From: Glaciecola sp. UBA1851
GTDB taxonomy: Bacteria > Pseudomonadota > Gammaproteobacteria > Enterobacterales > Alteromonadaceae
Length of the DNA stretch: 18,529 bases
Assembly: GCA_002338515.1 (NCBI GenBank)
Contig: DDIL01000024.1
Location: 1 to 18,529, forward strand
Direction of reading: 5' to 3'
Below are positions 1 to 7,694 of the stretch, in pieces. The stretch's first letter is position 1; each line of letters starts with the position of its first letter. A model generated the notes under the pieces. It had not been told where the DNA came from, ran no database searches, and saw only the letters and a list, made by a program, of their open reading frames with translations. Position numbers and translations under genes: made by a program.

Positions 1-2121
1 GATCAAGTAACCGCCAGTATTTTGAGCATGGGCGAGTATGTTAGCGTTAAAATATTCAGCGCTATTTTAAGTGCAAATAATATTAGTAACCTAATTGTTG
101 ATCCTGTTGATTATGTGGTTGCTGAAGGGGATTACCTTGATAGTCTAGCTTTATTGTCTGAGAGCCGTGCTCGCTTCGCTGATATCCCTACCGATGGCAG
201 CAAATTTCTTATTATGCCGGGTTTTGTAGCGGCAAATGAGCTAGGCGAGAAGGTAACTTTAGGCCGTAACGGCTCTGATTATTCAGCAGCAATATTAGCC
301 GCATGTATTAATGCAAGTTGCTGCGAAATTTGGACTGACGTAGATGGCGTTTATAATGCTGACCCAAACCAAGTAGACGGCGCGGTTTTACTTGATAAGC
401 TGACCTATCAAGAAGCAATGGAACTAAGTTATTTCGGCGCAAAAGTGCTACATCCCAAAACTATTGGACCCATTGCTCAATTTGGTATTCCTTGTTTAAT
501 AAGAAACACCTTAAATCCTATTGCTCCGGGTACCTTAATTAGCCATGAAGCTAGTGAAAAATGGACCAGTGTAAAAGGTATTTCTCATTTAGAAGATATT
601 ACCATGTTTAACTTGTCAGGCCCTGGTATGAAAGGCATGGTAGGTATGGCCAGTCGTATCTTTGATGTTATTTCTAAAGGTAACATTTCCATTAGCCTAA
701 TTACGCAAAGTTCTTCCGAGTATAGTATTAGTTTTTGTATTGCTGAAAAAGATTCACTTCGTGCTAAAGAGTTATTAGAAGAAAACTTTGCACTGGAATT
801 AACTAATCACTTACTTGAGCCAATTGAAGTTCGCAGTGACTTAGCCATTGTTACGCTAGTAGGTGACGGTATGCGTCATTCTAAAGGACTTGCTGCAAAA
901 TTCTTTAAAGCGCTTGCTCAAGCGCGCGTAAACAATGTTGCTATTGCGCAAGGTTCGTCGGAACGCTCAATTTCAACGGTGATTGAAAATAGTAAAGCAA
1001 AGAAAGCAGTAAAAGTTATTCATCAAAACTTCTTTACCAATATGATGAGTATTGATGCCTTCTTAATTGGCGTAGGCTTAGTTGGAAGTGAATTGCTAAC
1101 TCAAATTAGTAAGCAACAAGACGCATTATTAGCCCGAAATATACGCTTAAATGTGTTTGGTATGGCAAATTCTAAGCAGTGCTTATTAAGTCCTAATGGC
1201 ATTGATTTAACAAGTGATTATATGTCGCAGCTAAAAGCACAAAAGCAAGCTTTTAGCGTTGAACAGTTAACTGAATTTGTTAGCGCTAATAGTCTGACCA
1301 ATCCGGTCATCATTGATTGTACAAGTAACAAAAGCATCGCAAGTCTATATATCTCAATGTTGCAGTCTGGTTTCCATGTTGTGACGCCGAACAAAAAAGC
1401 AAACACAAGCGATTACTCAGCCTATCAGGCGCTTAAGAAAACAGCATTGCAATTTAACCGTCAATATTTATATGAAACAACCGTAGGTGCAGGTTTGCCT
1501 GTTATTGATAACTTACAAAAGCTAGTTATTGCAGGCGATAAGTTAGAAAAATTTGAAGGGATATTGTCTGGTTCATTATCATATGTGTTTGGCAAGCTTG
1601 ATGATGGTATGAGCTTGTCGCAGGCTACTGAAACAGCCAAAGAAAATGGCTTCACAGAGCCGGATCCAAGAGACGATTTAAGTGGCATGGACGTGGCTCG
1701 AAAGTTGCTGATTATGGCAAGAGAATCAGGTTTGTCGCTTGAATTAGACGATATTGAAATTGAATCAGTATTACCTGAGTGGTTTGATGCTAATGGTAGC
1801 ATCGATGAATTTATGCAAAATTTGCCTAAACTTGATGAGCATATTGCTAGTTTATCAAGCAAAGCATCAAGTAATAATGAAGTGTTACGGTATGTTGGTT
1901 CAATCGAAAATGGTAAATGTAAGGTAGCAATTCAATCTGTTTCACTGAGCCATCCATTGGCGGCGGTGAAAGATGGTGAAAATGCGTTAGCTATTCATTC
2001 AAAATACTATCAGCCTATTCCTTTTGTTATTAGAGGGTATGGGGCAGGCGCAACGGTTACGGCAGCAGGTGTGTTTGCTGACGTACTTAGAACCATGCCA
2101 ATTCAATTGGAATATAATTAA
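1..2121 (+). CDS. thrA: Bifunctional aspartokinase I / homoserine dehydrogenase I, 5' partial
   Basis: Catalyses the first and third steps from aspartate to threonine: phosphorylation of aspartate and NAD(P)H reduction of aspartate semialdehyde to homoserine. The frame is open from base 1, so the gene enters from the left; by comparison with the 820-residue E. coli protein about 110-115 N-terminal residues are missing, including the KFGGTS kinase motif. Visible in order: the kinase segment LGRNGSDYSAA (near 259-291), two ACT-type regulatory repeats (GPGMKGMVGMASRIF near 620, and GDGMRHSKGL followed by QGSSERSIS), then the dehydrogenase with the nucleotide-binding IGVGLVG (near 1066), TPNKKANT, ETTVGAGLPVI, GILSGSLSYVFGKL and TEPDPRDDLSGMD (near 1655). 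The ACT repeats imply allosteric feedback by threonine, as known for the family. The TAA stop shares its last A with the thrB ATG. Any thr leader or attenuator would lie outside the window. Confidence 0.97.
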   Translation, partial: DQVTASILSMGEYVSVKIFSAILSANNISNLIVDPVDYVVAEGDYLDSLALLSESRARFADIPTDGSKFLIMPGFVAANELGEKVTLGRNGSDYSAAILAACINASCCEIWTDVDGVYNADPNQVDGAVLLDKLTYQEAMELSYFGAKVLHPKTIGPIAQFGIPCLIRNTLNPIAPGTLISHEASEKWTSVKGISHLEDITMFNLSGPGMKGMVGMASRIFDVISKGNISISLITQSSSEYSISFCIAEKDSLRAKELLEENFALELTNHLLEPIEVRSDLAIVTLVGDGMRHSKGLAAKFFKALAQARVNNVAIAQGSSERSISTVIENSKAKKAVKVIHQNFFTNMMSIDAFLIGVGLVGSELLTQISKQQDALLARNIRLNVFGMANSKQCLLSPNGIDLTSDYMSQLKAQKQAFSVEQLTEFVSANSLTNPVIIDCTSNKSIASLYISMLQSGFHVVTPNKKANTSDYSAYQALKKTALQFNRQYLYETTVGAGLPVIDNLQKLVIAGDKLEKFEGILSGSLSYVFGKLDDGMSLSQATETAKENGFTEPDPRDDLSGMDVARKLLIMARESGLSLELDDIEIESVLPEWFDANGSIDEFMQNLPKLDEHIASLSSKASSNNEVLRYVGSIENGKCKVAIQSVSLSHPLAAVKDGENALAIHSKYYQPIPFVIRGYGAGATVTAAGVFADVLRTMPIQLEYN

Positions 2122-3080
2122 TGAAGACAAAAGCATTTGCCCCAGCATCAATAGGTAACGTCAGTCTAGGGTTTGATGTGCTAGGTGCAGCGCTTGCACC
2201 TATTGACGGTACTCTTTTAGGCGATTGGGTTGAAGTGACTAATGCTAATGCATTTCAATTAACGCAAGATGGTCGTTTTGTGCATAAGCTACCAAATAAT
2301 ATAAAAGAAAATATCGTGACCAAGTGTTATGAGTTTTTTCAAAATGCTTTAATAAGTGCTGGGTTTAAACCGTTAGAAATATCGCTTCATTTACATAAAA
2401 ATTTACCAATAGGTAGTGGTTTAGGGTCAAGCGCAAGTTCTATAGTGGCTGCTTTTTATGCGTTAAATGCACATGCTGAAAAGATACATCAAACGACTAT
2501 TTTTTCGAACGATACACTATTAGATATGATGGGCGAGTTAGAAGGTCAAATAAGTGGAAGTGTTCATTATGATAACGTTGCCCCTAGTTATTTGGGCGGT
2601 ATGACCCTAATGAGCGGTTTAAATGAGCCTATTGCTATTAACTTGCCGGTATTTGATGAATGGTATTGGGTAAGTTGCTATTCTGGTTTGTCAGTTTCAA
2701 CTGCAAAAGCAAGAGAGTTATTACCTAAAGAATATGCGTTGTCTGATACATTAACATTTGGCCGCCAGTTGGCAGTATTTGTGCATGCTCTTCATACGGG
2801 TAACAAAAAATTGGCAGCATCAATGATGAAAGATGTGATTGCTGAGCAACATCGAAAAGTATTGTTACCTGAGTTTGACAATGCTCGCAACTTCAGTGAA
2901 GCCAATGGTGCATTGAGTTTTGGCATTTCAGGCTCTGGCCCAACAGTATTTGCGGTTACTGAATCATTAAACGATGCTGAAGCAATTCAAGCGCATTTAA
3001 ACAAGCATTATATTCAGAATGAAGATGGTTTTAGTCATGTTTGCAGAATTGACAAAGCCGGTACACGAGTAATTGATTAA
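2121..3080 (+). CDS. thrB: Homoserine kinase
   Basis: Phosphorylates homoserine with ATP to O-phosphohomoserine, the fourth step to threonine, in the cytoplasm. The 319 residues match the family length (about 310). The GHMP-kinase phosphate-binding loop PIGSGLGSSA is at residues 96-105. The N-terminal strand with APASIGNVSLGFDVLG and the C-terminal GISGSGPTVFAV are also family hallmarks. The ATG overlaps the thrA stop in the arrangement TAATG, with GGAA as a plausible ribosome binding site inside the end of thrA, so translational coupling to thrA is likely. A strong hairpin follows the stop codon before thrC. No truncation or missing motif was seen. Confidence 0.97.
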   Translation: MKTKAFAPASIGNVSLGFDVLGAALAPIDGTLLGDWVEVTNANAFQLTQDGRFVHKLPNNIKENIVTKCYEFFQNALISAGFKPLEISLHLHKNLPIGSGLGSSASSIVAAFYALNAHAEKIHQTTIFSNDTLLDMMGELEGQISGSVHYDNVAPSYLGGMTLMSGLNEPIAINLPVFDEWYWVSCYSGLSVSTAKARELLPKEYALSDTLTFGRQLAVFVHALHTGNKKLAASMMKDVIAEQHRKVLLPEFDNARNFSEANGALSFGISGSGPTVFAVTESLNDAEAIQAHLNKHYIQNEDGFSHVCRIDKAGTRVID

Positions 3081-3087
3081 TATATTA

Positions 3088-3127
3088 GTTGCCTTGTCTT
3101 ACCACTTTTAAGGTAAAACGTGGCAAC
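3088..3127 (+). other. Strong intercistronic hairpin between thrB and thrC
   Basis: Arms 3088-3103 and 3112-3127 (16 nt each) pair over 14 of 16 positions, one of them a G-T wobble, around an 8-nt loop ACTTTTAA. The outer pairs are GTTGCC with GGCAAC and the inner pairs TTACC with GGTAA. No run of T follows the right arm (it continues ATAACAAGC), so it is not a classical intrinsic terminator. More likely roles are mRNA processing or stabilisation, or a pause that sets the thrC level relative to thrAB. The pairing is seen directly; the function is inferred. Confidence 0.75.
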
Positions 3128-3145
3128 ATAACAAGCAATGAAATT

Positions 3146-3161
3146 AGGCGTTTGTGCGCCT
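3146..3161 (+). other. Short GC-rich hairpin in the thrC leader
   Basis: AGGCG (3146-3150) pairs perfectly with CGCCT (3157-3161) across the 6-nt loop TTTGTG. It sits 18 nt after the larger thrB-thrC hairpin and ends 24 nt before the preferred GTG start of thrC at 3186. If translation starts instead at ATG 3138, this stem lies in coding sequence. It may simply be chance, as the stem is only five pairs. Confidence 0.4.
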
Positions 3162-3185
3162 CAATACAATTTAAAAGAGTTTTTT

Positions 3186-4469
3186 GTGGAATTAGTAAAT
3201 TTAAAAGTTAATAGCGATAAAGCAAGTTTTTGTGAAGCAGTAAAAAAAGGCTTGGGACAAAACCAGGGGTTATATTTTCCTGAAAATATTCAGCCAATGG
3301 ACGATATTCCAGGCTTGTTAAATTTACCTTTAGTAGAAAGAAGTATTAAAGTGCTAACTCATCTTATTGGCGATGAATTGCCAAAAGAGAAAATTGAAGA
3401 GTTTGTTAGCAATGCTTTTACCTTTCCTGCCCCACTTGAAAAAGTAAGTGATAACATTTTTAGCCTTGAGTTATTCCATGGTCCAACCTTAGCATTTAAA
3501 GACTTTGGTGGTCGTTTCATGGCTCAATGCTTAGCCTATATAAGTGATGGTAACCCAGTTACTATACTTACCGCTACGTCAGGAGATACGGGCGCTGCCG
3601 TGGCTCATGCTTTTCATGGTATTAATAATATTCAAGTTGTGATTTTGTTTCCAAAAGGAAAAATTAGCCCACTACAAGAGAAGTTATTTACTACATTAGG
3701 TGGCAACATCCATACTGTCGCTATTGATGCCGATTTTGATGCTTGTCAGCAACTTGTTAAAACAGCGTTCGATGATCCTGATGTACGAGAAGGGTTACAT
3801 CTTAACTCTGCGAATTCTATCAATATTAGTCGTTTAATGGCGCAAATTTGCTATTACTTCGAGGCAATTGCACAATTACCAGAAGAACAACAAAGCAAAG
3901 CGGTATTTGCTGTTCCAAGTGGTAATTTTGGTAATTTGACCGCGGGTATTATTGCCAAATTACTAGGGTTACCTATAAAACGTTTTATTGCTGCAACAAA
4001 CAGTAATGATACGGTACCTCGCTTTTTGAAAACCGGTAAATGGGAGCCCAATGCAACCATTGCCACTATATCTAACGCAATGGACGTGAGCCAGCCAAAC
4101 AATTGGCCTCGAATTCAAGCCATGATCGATAAAGGCATGTTCGATCCTAACTTATTAATTGGAGAGGCAGTAGACGAGCAGTATACTCAATTGGCAATGC
4201 GTCAGATGTCTAGCTTAGGCTATACGTCAGAGCCGCATGCTGCGGTAAGTTATAGGTGTTTAACCAAAAGTCTTGAAGAAGACGAGGTGGGAATATTTTT
4301 AGGTACCGCACACCCAGCTAAATTTAGAGAAACTGTTGAGAATGTTCTAGGTCAACCTATCGCTTTACCTAAAGCATTAGCGGAAAGTGTGGCAAAAGAA
4401 GCGTTTTCAGTTGACGTGGAAAACGACTATCAAGCATTGAAAACCCACTTGTTTGACTTACTATCGTAA
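3186..4469 (+). CDS. thrC: Threonine synthase
   Basis: PLP enzyme that converts O-phosphohomoserine to threonine and phosphate, the last step of the operon's pathway. I place the start at GTG 3186 (427 residues) rather than ATG 3138 (443 residues). The residues after the GTG (ELVNLKVNSDKASF) line up with the normal family N-terminus (E. coli MKLYNLKDHNEQVSF, 428 residues), and AAGAG lies 6-7 nt upstream, whereas ATG 3138 has no clear ribosome binding site. The PLP lysine is in LAFKDFGGRF (residue 105 in this numbering). The phosphate and cofactor loops TATSGDTGAA, SANSINISR and VPSGNFGNLTAG are all present, as is the late motif GTAHPAKF. It lies 105 nt after thrB with two hairpins in the gap, and 30 nt before ung. 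Confidence 0.95.
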   Translation: MELVNLKVNSDKASFCEAVKKGLGQNQGLYFPENIQPMDDIPGLLNLPLVERSIKVLTHLIGDELPKEKIEEFVSNAFTFPAPLEKVSDNIFSLELFHGPTLAFKDFGGRFMAQCLAYISDGNPVTILTATSGDTGAAVAHAFHGINNIQVVILFPKGKISPLQEKLFTTLGGNIHTVAIDADFDACQQLVKTAFDDPDVREGLHLNSANSINISRLMAQICYYFEAIAQLPEEQQSKAVFAVPSGNFGNLTAGIIAKLLGLPIKRFIAATNSNDTVPRFLKTGKWEPNATIATISNAMDVSQPNNWPRIQAMIDKGMFDPNLLIGEAVDEQYTQLAMRQMSSLGYTSEPHAAVSYRCLTKSLEEDEVGIFLGTAHPAKFRETVENVLGQPIALPKALAESVAKEAFSVDVENDYQALKTHLFDLLS

Positions 4470-4499
4470 TTAAATTGAGATTGAATATAGAGGCTTCAA

Positions 4500-5159
4500 A
4501 TGGACTGGACTAGTTTACTTGGGCCAGAAAAAGAAAAGCCCTATTTTAAAGAGTTAATAGCTTTTGTTAAGCAGCGCAGACGGGCAGGCATTCATGTATT
4601 CCCAGAAAAATCTGATGTGTTTAATGCTTTTGCTCTAACACCTGCCAGTGAGCTTAAAGTCGTGATATTAGGACAAGATCCCTACCATGGGCAAGGACAA
4701 GCTCATGGCCTCAGTTTTTCAGTTCAAAAGGGCGTAAGAATACCGCCATCATTGCTTAATATGTACAAAGAGTTAATCACTGATATTCCAAGCTTTACTA
4801 TGCCTTCTCACGGAAATTTAACGCCATGGGCTAAGCAAGGCGTATTGCTTTTAAATACGGTTTTAACGGTTGAAGAAGGTCAGGCTCACTCCCATAAAAA
4901 TAAAGGTTGGGAGACGTTCACCAATGTTGTTATTCAGCAAATAAGTGAACAGCTAGAAGGCGTTGTGTTCTTATTGTGGGGTAAGCCTTCACAACAAAAA
5001 ATGACCCTCATTGATACAAGTAAACATCATATTTTAACAAGCGCACACCCATCACCTCTTTCTGCGCACAGAGGCTTTATGGGGTGTAAACACTTTAGTC
5101 AAACAAACAACTTATTGACAAAAATGGGCAAAGCACCCATTAATTGGCAAATTGACTAA
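4500..5159 (+). CDS. ung: Uracil-DNA glycosylase
   Basis: Removes uracil from DNA, arising from cytosine deamination or dUTP incorporation, and starts base excision repair. It is a family 1 enzyme of 219 residues (E. coli 229). The catalytic water-activating motif GQDPYHG is at residues 58-64 with Asp60. The minor-groove intercalation motif HPSPLSAHRG starts at His183. NTVLTVEEGQAHSHKNKGW is the conserved central region. The ATG is preceded by AGAGG at good spacing. It starts 30 nt after thrC, on the same strand and with no terminator visible between them, so it is probably cotranscribed with the thr genes although its function is unrelated. It converges on the DUF3545 gene 30 nt downstream. 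Confidence 0.97.
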   Translation: MDWTSLLGPEKEKPYFKELIAFVKQRRRAGIHVFPEKSDVFNAFALTPASELKVVILGQDPYHGQGQAHGLSFSVQKGVRIPPSLLNMYKELITDIPSFTMPSHGNLTPWAKQGVLLLNTVLTVEEGQAHSHKNKGWETFTNVVIQQISEQLEGVVFLLWGKPSQQKMTLIDTSKHHILTSAHPSPLSAHRGFMGCKHFSQTNNLLTKMGKAPINWQID

Positions 5160-5189
5160 CGTGTTATTTATTGTGGAAGAGTAGGTGCG

Positions 5190-5363
5190 TCATCGTACTC
5201 GGCTAAGTTCTAATTCCCATGACAAATCCATTTCGCATAGCTCTTGCTTTAATCTATATTTCTCTTTAATTGCTTCAATTTCGCGCCACTTTCTTTTTTT
5301 ACTTTTAGTTTTAACGCTGCGGCTTTCATTATCAACTGAATTTAAGAAATCAACTGATTCCAT
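5190..5363 (-). CDS. Small DUF3545 family protein
   Basis: A 57-residue gene on the minus strand, ATG at 5363-5361 and TGA at 5192-5190. A clear ribosome binding site AAAGGAG sits about 8 nt before the ATG. The product is highly charged. An acidic N-terminus (residues 1-14) leads into a basic stretch KTKSKKRKW at residues 18-26, then a helix-prone REIEAIKEKYRLKQEL at 27-42 and an acidic end (EMDLSWELEL). The KRKWREIEA core followed by a helix and a short acidic tail is what I know of DUF3545, a roughly 60-residue family of unknown function in marine gammaproteobacteria. There is no signal peptide or membrane segment. It converges on ung. The plus-strand 64-codon frame over the same place has no family features and is its shadow. 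The family call rests on recall of the motif, not on a search. Confidence 0.85.
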   Translation of the reverse strand: MESVDFLNSVDNESRSVKTKSKKRKWREIEAIKEKYRLKQELCEMDLSWELELSRVR

Positions 5364-5396
5364 TAGACTGCTCCTTTAAGCTACTTCTGTACAAGG

Positions 5397-5425
5397 CAAA
5401 TACAATCTCACAAGCTTATTGTTAA
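5397..5425 (-). promoter_or_regulatory. Candidate promoter of the DUF3545 gene
   Basis: Read on the minus strand, TTAACA (5425-5420) resembles a -35 box and TATTTG (5402-5397) a weak -10 box, with 17 nt between. The predicted start near 5390 gives a leader of about 27 nt. The -10 is poor (3 of 6), so this is tentative. Confidence 0.3.
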
Positions 5426-5447
5426 AATGGAGAGCGACTTTTTTAAC

Positions 5448-5468
5448 CATTCTCTTTATTAAAGAATG
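5448..5468. repeat. Short inverted repeat
   Basis: CATTCT (5448-5453) and AGAATG (5463-5468) form a perfect 6-bp inverted repeat with a 9-nt loop. It lies about 85 nt upstream of the DUF3545 start. It could be a weak operator or chance. Confidence 0.3.
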
Positions 5469-5599
5469 CCAACAAAAATAAAGATATTGCTTGTTTTAGA
5501 TAGAGGTGTGTTGAGACTGTATTAATGTTTTACCATATATATATAGATAATAAAATATAAAAGTTAAAATATTGTTAAATATATATTAAGTTTATATGA

Positions 5600-5632
5600 C
5601 AGTGCGCTACGCTATTATCAGTGCGCTACGCT
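5600..5632. repeat. Two tandem copies of a 14-bp repeat
   Basis: CAGTGCGCTACGCT occurs at 5600-5613 and again at 5619-5632, identical, separated by ATTAT, so the period is 19 bp. It is GC-rich and lies immediately beside an almost pure A/T stretch. I saw no further copy elsewhere in the window. Two sites almost two helical turns apart would suit a protein-binding element, but this is inference. Confidence 0.8.
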
Positions 5633-5681
5633 TGAAAATAAAGAGACACGGTTAAGTGAAATTATGTAGAGCGCTTGTGAA

Positions 5682-5822
5682 TTATTTATACTTCAGCAAC
5701 CTAATGTAGTGTAGATGACTACAATTCAATTCCGCTTCTTCGTCTAAATAACACACAAGCAGTTGCAAAATTACGGAGAAATCATCAACATACCCTAAAT
5801 AGTTCGGTAAGCTGATAGCAAC
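5682..5822 (-). pseudogene. Possible remnant of a small membrane or DUF1232-like gene
   Basis: On the minus strand, a frame bounded upstream by a stop at 5825-5823 runs 46 codons to TAA at 5684-5682. It has no ATG and no ribosome binding site. The peptide begins VAISLPNYLGYVDDFSVI and continues LQLLVCYLDEEAEL. The pattern Y-L-G-Y-V-D-D followed by hydrophobic residues loosely recalls the G-[YF]-x-D-D core of DUF1232 (YkvA-like) proteins. It could equally be a random open frame in AT-rich DNA. Only the frame is seen; its origin is a guess. Confidence 0.2.
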
Positions 5823-5883
5823 TCATTTAAGTTACCGTTATGAAAAATGACGCTTTTTTACAATATTAAAAAGGTTAACGTTT

Positions 5884-7539
5884 CTATTTAAATGACTTAG
5901 AAAACTTACTTATTAATGACTGAGTTGATGCATCTGCTTTTTCAAGCGGCATATTGCCTTGGATCATATCCAGAACCTGATTCCCCAATTCTTTACCTAA
6001 TTCCACTCCCCATTGATCAAACGAATTCAATCCCCAAACTGCGCCTTGAACAAAAACTTTATGCTCATATAAAGCGATCAAAGCGCCTAACTTTGCAGGT
6101 GATAATTCATCGAACAATATTGTATTGCTAGGATTGTTACCTGGCATGGTTTTATGCGCCGCTAGTTCGCGTCTGGCTTCATCACTTAATCCACTTTCAG
6201 CTAAGTCGTTGTAGCAATCTTCAAAGCTTTTTCCTTGCATCAATGCTTGCGTTTGCCCAAAGCAATTAGAGGCTAACATTTGGTGATGTTTAACTTGCTC
6301 TGTAGTTTTTAAATAAGGCACCTTCAACGGGAACATGAAATCGGCGGGGATGGTTAAATTACTTTGGTGGATTAATTGATAAAACGAGTGCTGCCCGTTT
6401 GTACCTTCGCTACCCCAAATAATAGGGCCAGTACCATAATCCACCGTGCGGCCATTTAATGTAGTCGATTTACCGTTACTTTCCATATCGAGTTGTTGCA
6501 CATAAGCAGGAAAGCCTCTTAAATAATGATAGTAGGGTAATAATGCATGAGACTGAGCATCCATGAAATTACGATACCAAATACCAAGCATGGCTAAAAT
6601 AATTGGCATATTTTCTTCTGCAGGCGCCTCTACAAAATGCTTGTCCATATCATATGCGCCTTTAAGAAGTGATTCAAAGTTCTTAAATCCTAAGGCTAAA
6701 CTGATTGGTAAACCTATTGCCGACCAAAGAGAATATCTTCCACCTACCCAATCACCCATTGGAAAAACATTTTCAGCTTTCATACCAAACTTGACCGCAG
6801 CGTCTACATTACTTGAGACAGCCACGAAGTGTTTTCCTATATCTTCCTGCGTACCGCCATGATTTAAAAACCACGCTTTTGCACTTAATGTATTTTGTAA
6901 GGTTTCTTGGGTTGAAAAAGACTTAGAAGACATAACAAAAAGTGTTTGTTCGCTATCGCAGCTTTTTAGTACATCCATAATATGGCAACCATCTACGTTG
7001 GCCACAAACACCACTTCAACACCATCTTTTTTATAAGGTTTAAGTGCTTCTGTTACTATTTTAGGACCTAAAAAAGAGCCGCCAATACCAATGCTAACTA
7101 CCTTTGTAATAGGTTTATTCGTAAACCCTAGGTGCTTACCAGAGTGCACTGATTCAGTAAATGATTTTACTTTATCGAGTGTTTGCTTAATTTCTGGCAT
7201 GACGTCTTTGCCATCAAACATGACAGGTTGTTTTGAGAAGTTTCGTAAAGCGGTATGCAACACAGCTCGATTTTCTGTCACATTTATTTTTTCGCCACTA
7301 AACATCGCTTTGGCTTTATCTAGCACCCCACGCTCATTAATTAGTTCAAACAGGTTATCAAGCACTTCTTGAGTCACTAAATTTTTTGAATAATCTAGGT
7401 ATAGGCCCGCTGCACTTAAAGAGTACTTTTCAGCTCGATTAGGATCCGCTTCAAACATATCCCGCATATGATATCGACGCACTAAGGCTGCATGATGCTC
7501 AAGCGTAATCCAAGCGTTAGATTTTTTAAGTTTATCCAT
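5884..7539 (-). CDS. pgi: Glucose-6-phosphate isomerase
   Basis: Interconverts glucose 6-phosphate and fructose 6-phosphate in glycolysis and gluconeogenesis. The 551 residues match the usual 549 of E. coli. The family signatures DWVGGRYSLWSAIGL (residues 263-277) and FDQWGVELGKELGNQVL (from 507) are intact. Probable catalytic residues are Glu353 in DMESNGK, His384 in TNGQHSF and Lys516 in ELGKE, corresponding to Glu355, His386 and Lys514 of the E. coli enzyme. The substrate phosphate loop IGIGGSFLGPK is at 150-160 and MSSKSFSTQET at 203-213. The ATG is preceded by GGGAA. It lies 155 nt downstream of tal on the same strand, so read-through from tal is plausible; a promoter of its own in the gap cannot be excluded. 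No convincing terminator was found after the TAG. Confidence 0.98.
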   Translation of the reverse strand: MDKLKKSNAWITLEHHAALVRRYHMRDMFEADPNRAEKYSLSAAGLYLDYSKNLVTQEVLDNLFELINERGVLDKAKAMFSGEKINVTENRAVLHTALRNFSKQPVMFDGKDVMPEIKQTLDKVKSFTESVHSGKHLGFTNKPITKVVSIGIGGSFLGPKIVTEALKPYKKDGVEVVFVANVDGCHIMDVLKSCDSEQTLFVMSSKSFSTQETLQNTLSAKAWFLNHGGTQEDIGKHFVAVSSNVDAAVKFGMKAENVFPMGDWVGGRYSLWSAIGLPISLALGFKNFESLLKGAYDMDKHFVEAPAEENMPIILAMLGIWYRNFMDAQSHALLPYYHYLRGFPAYVQQLDMESNGKSTTLNGRTVDYGTGPIIWGSEGTNGQHSFYQLIHQSNLTIPADFMFPLKVPYLKTTEQVKHHQMLASNCFGQTQALMQGKSFEDCYNDLAESGLSDEARRELAAHKTMPGNNPSNTILFDELSPAKLGALIALYEHKVFVQGAVWGLNSFDQWGVELGKELGNQVLDMIQGNMPLEKADASTQSLISKFSKSFK

Positions 7540-7607
7540 TGATAATTCCCGTTAGATTTATTTTAATTGTGGTTATCAAACATACCTTTAACATGGCTTA
7601 CTTTGAT

Positions 7608-7657
7608 GAAAATATTGGCTGCGTACTCATAACGCCTAGCTAAGCACGCAATATTTC
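7608..7657. repeat. Inverted repeat between tal and pgi
   Basis: GAAAATATTggcTGCGT (7608-7624) pairs with ACGCAATATTTC (7646-7657): eight pairs, a 3-nt bulge and five more pairs, with a 21-nt loop. It sits in the 155-nt gap and in the tal-to-pgi direction is not followed by a T run, so it is not a typical terminator. It may act as an mRNA-stabilising or processing structure. Confidence 0.45.
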
Positions 7658-7694
7658 GATAGCCGTTACGATAAAACACGTAAAGGGCGATTTA

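Larger units (their letters stand above)
5364..5883. other. 520-base AT-rich intergenic region between the DUF3545 gene and pgi
   Basis: No intact gene is visible on either strand. The first 60 bases hold the probable DUF3545 promoter. From about 5521 to 5598 the sequence is almost entirely A and T, including an alternating AT run near 5535. A 19-bp-period tandem repeat follows at 5600-5632, and a 46-codon minus-strand open frame without a start codon lies at 5682-5822. The end near pgi (5853-5873) has a weak A/T stem, too poor to call a terminator. No tRNA-like or rRNA-like structure was seen. The region is the largest non-coding stretch in the window. Confidence 0.7.

Noticed and set aside
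1461..1862. Minus-strand frame of 133 codons inside thrA
   Set aside because: It overlaps the conserved homoserine dehydrogenase core; the translation is low-complexity Ser-rich, as expected for an antisense shadow.
3138..3185. Extra 16 N-terminal residues of ThrC from ATG 3138
   Set aside because: They precede the family's normal start, have no ribosome binding site and contain a hairpin; GTG 3186 fits better, although not proven.
5185..5379. Plus-strand frame of 64 codons with a hydrophobic stretch
   Set aside because: It mirrors the DUF3545 gene on the minus strand, which has a strong ribosome binding site and a recognisable core.
5535..5545. Alternating AT run as a microsatellite
   Set aside because: It is only about ten bases long inside a generally A/T block and is not a meaningful repeat array.
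5705..5723. TGTAG/CTACA inverted repeat
   Set aside because: Only five pairs in a long AT-rich region; expected by chance.
5853..5873. A/T stem as a pgi terminator
   Set aside because: Only six pairs, nearly all A-T, with a 9-nt loop; too weak to separate from background in AT-rich sequence.
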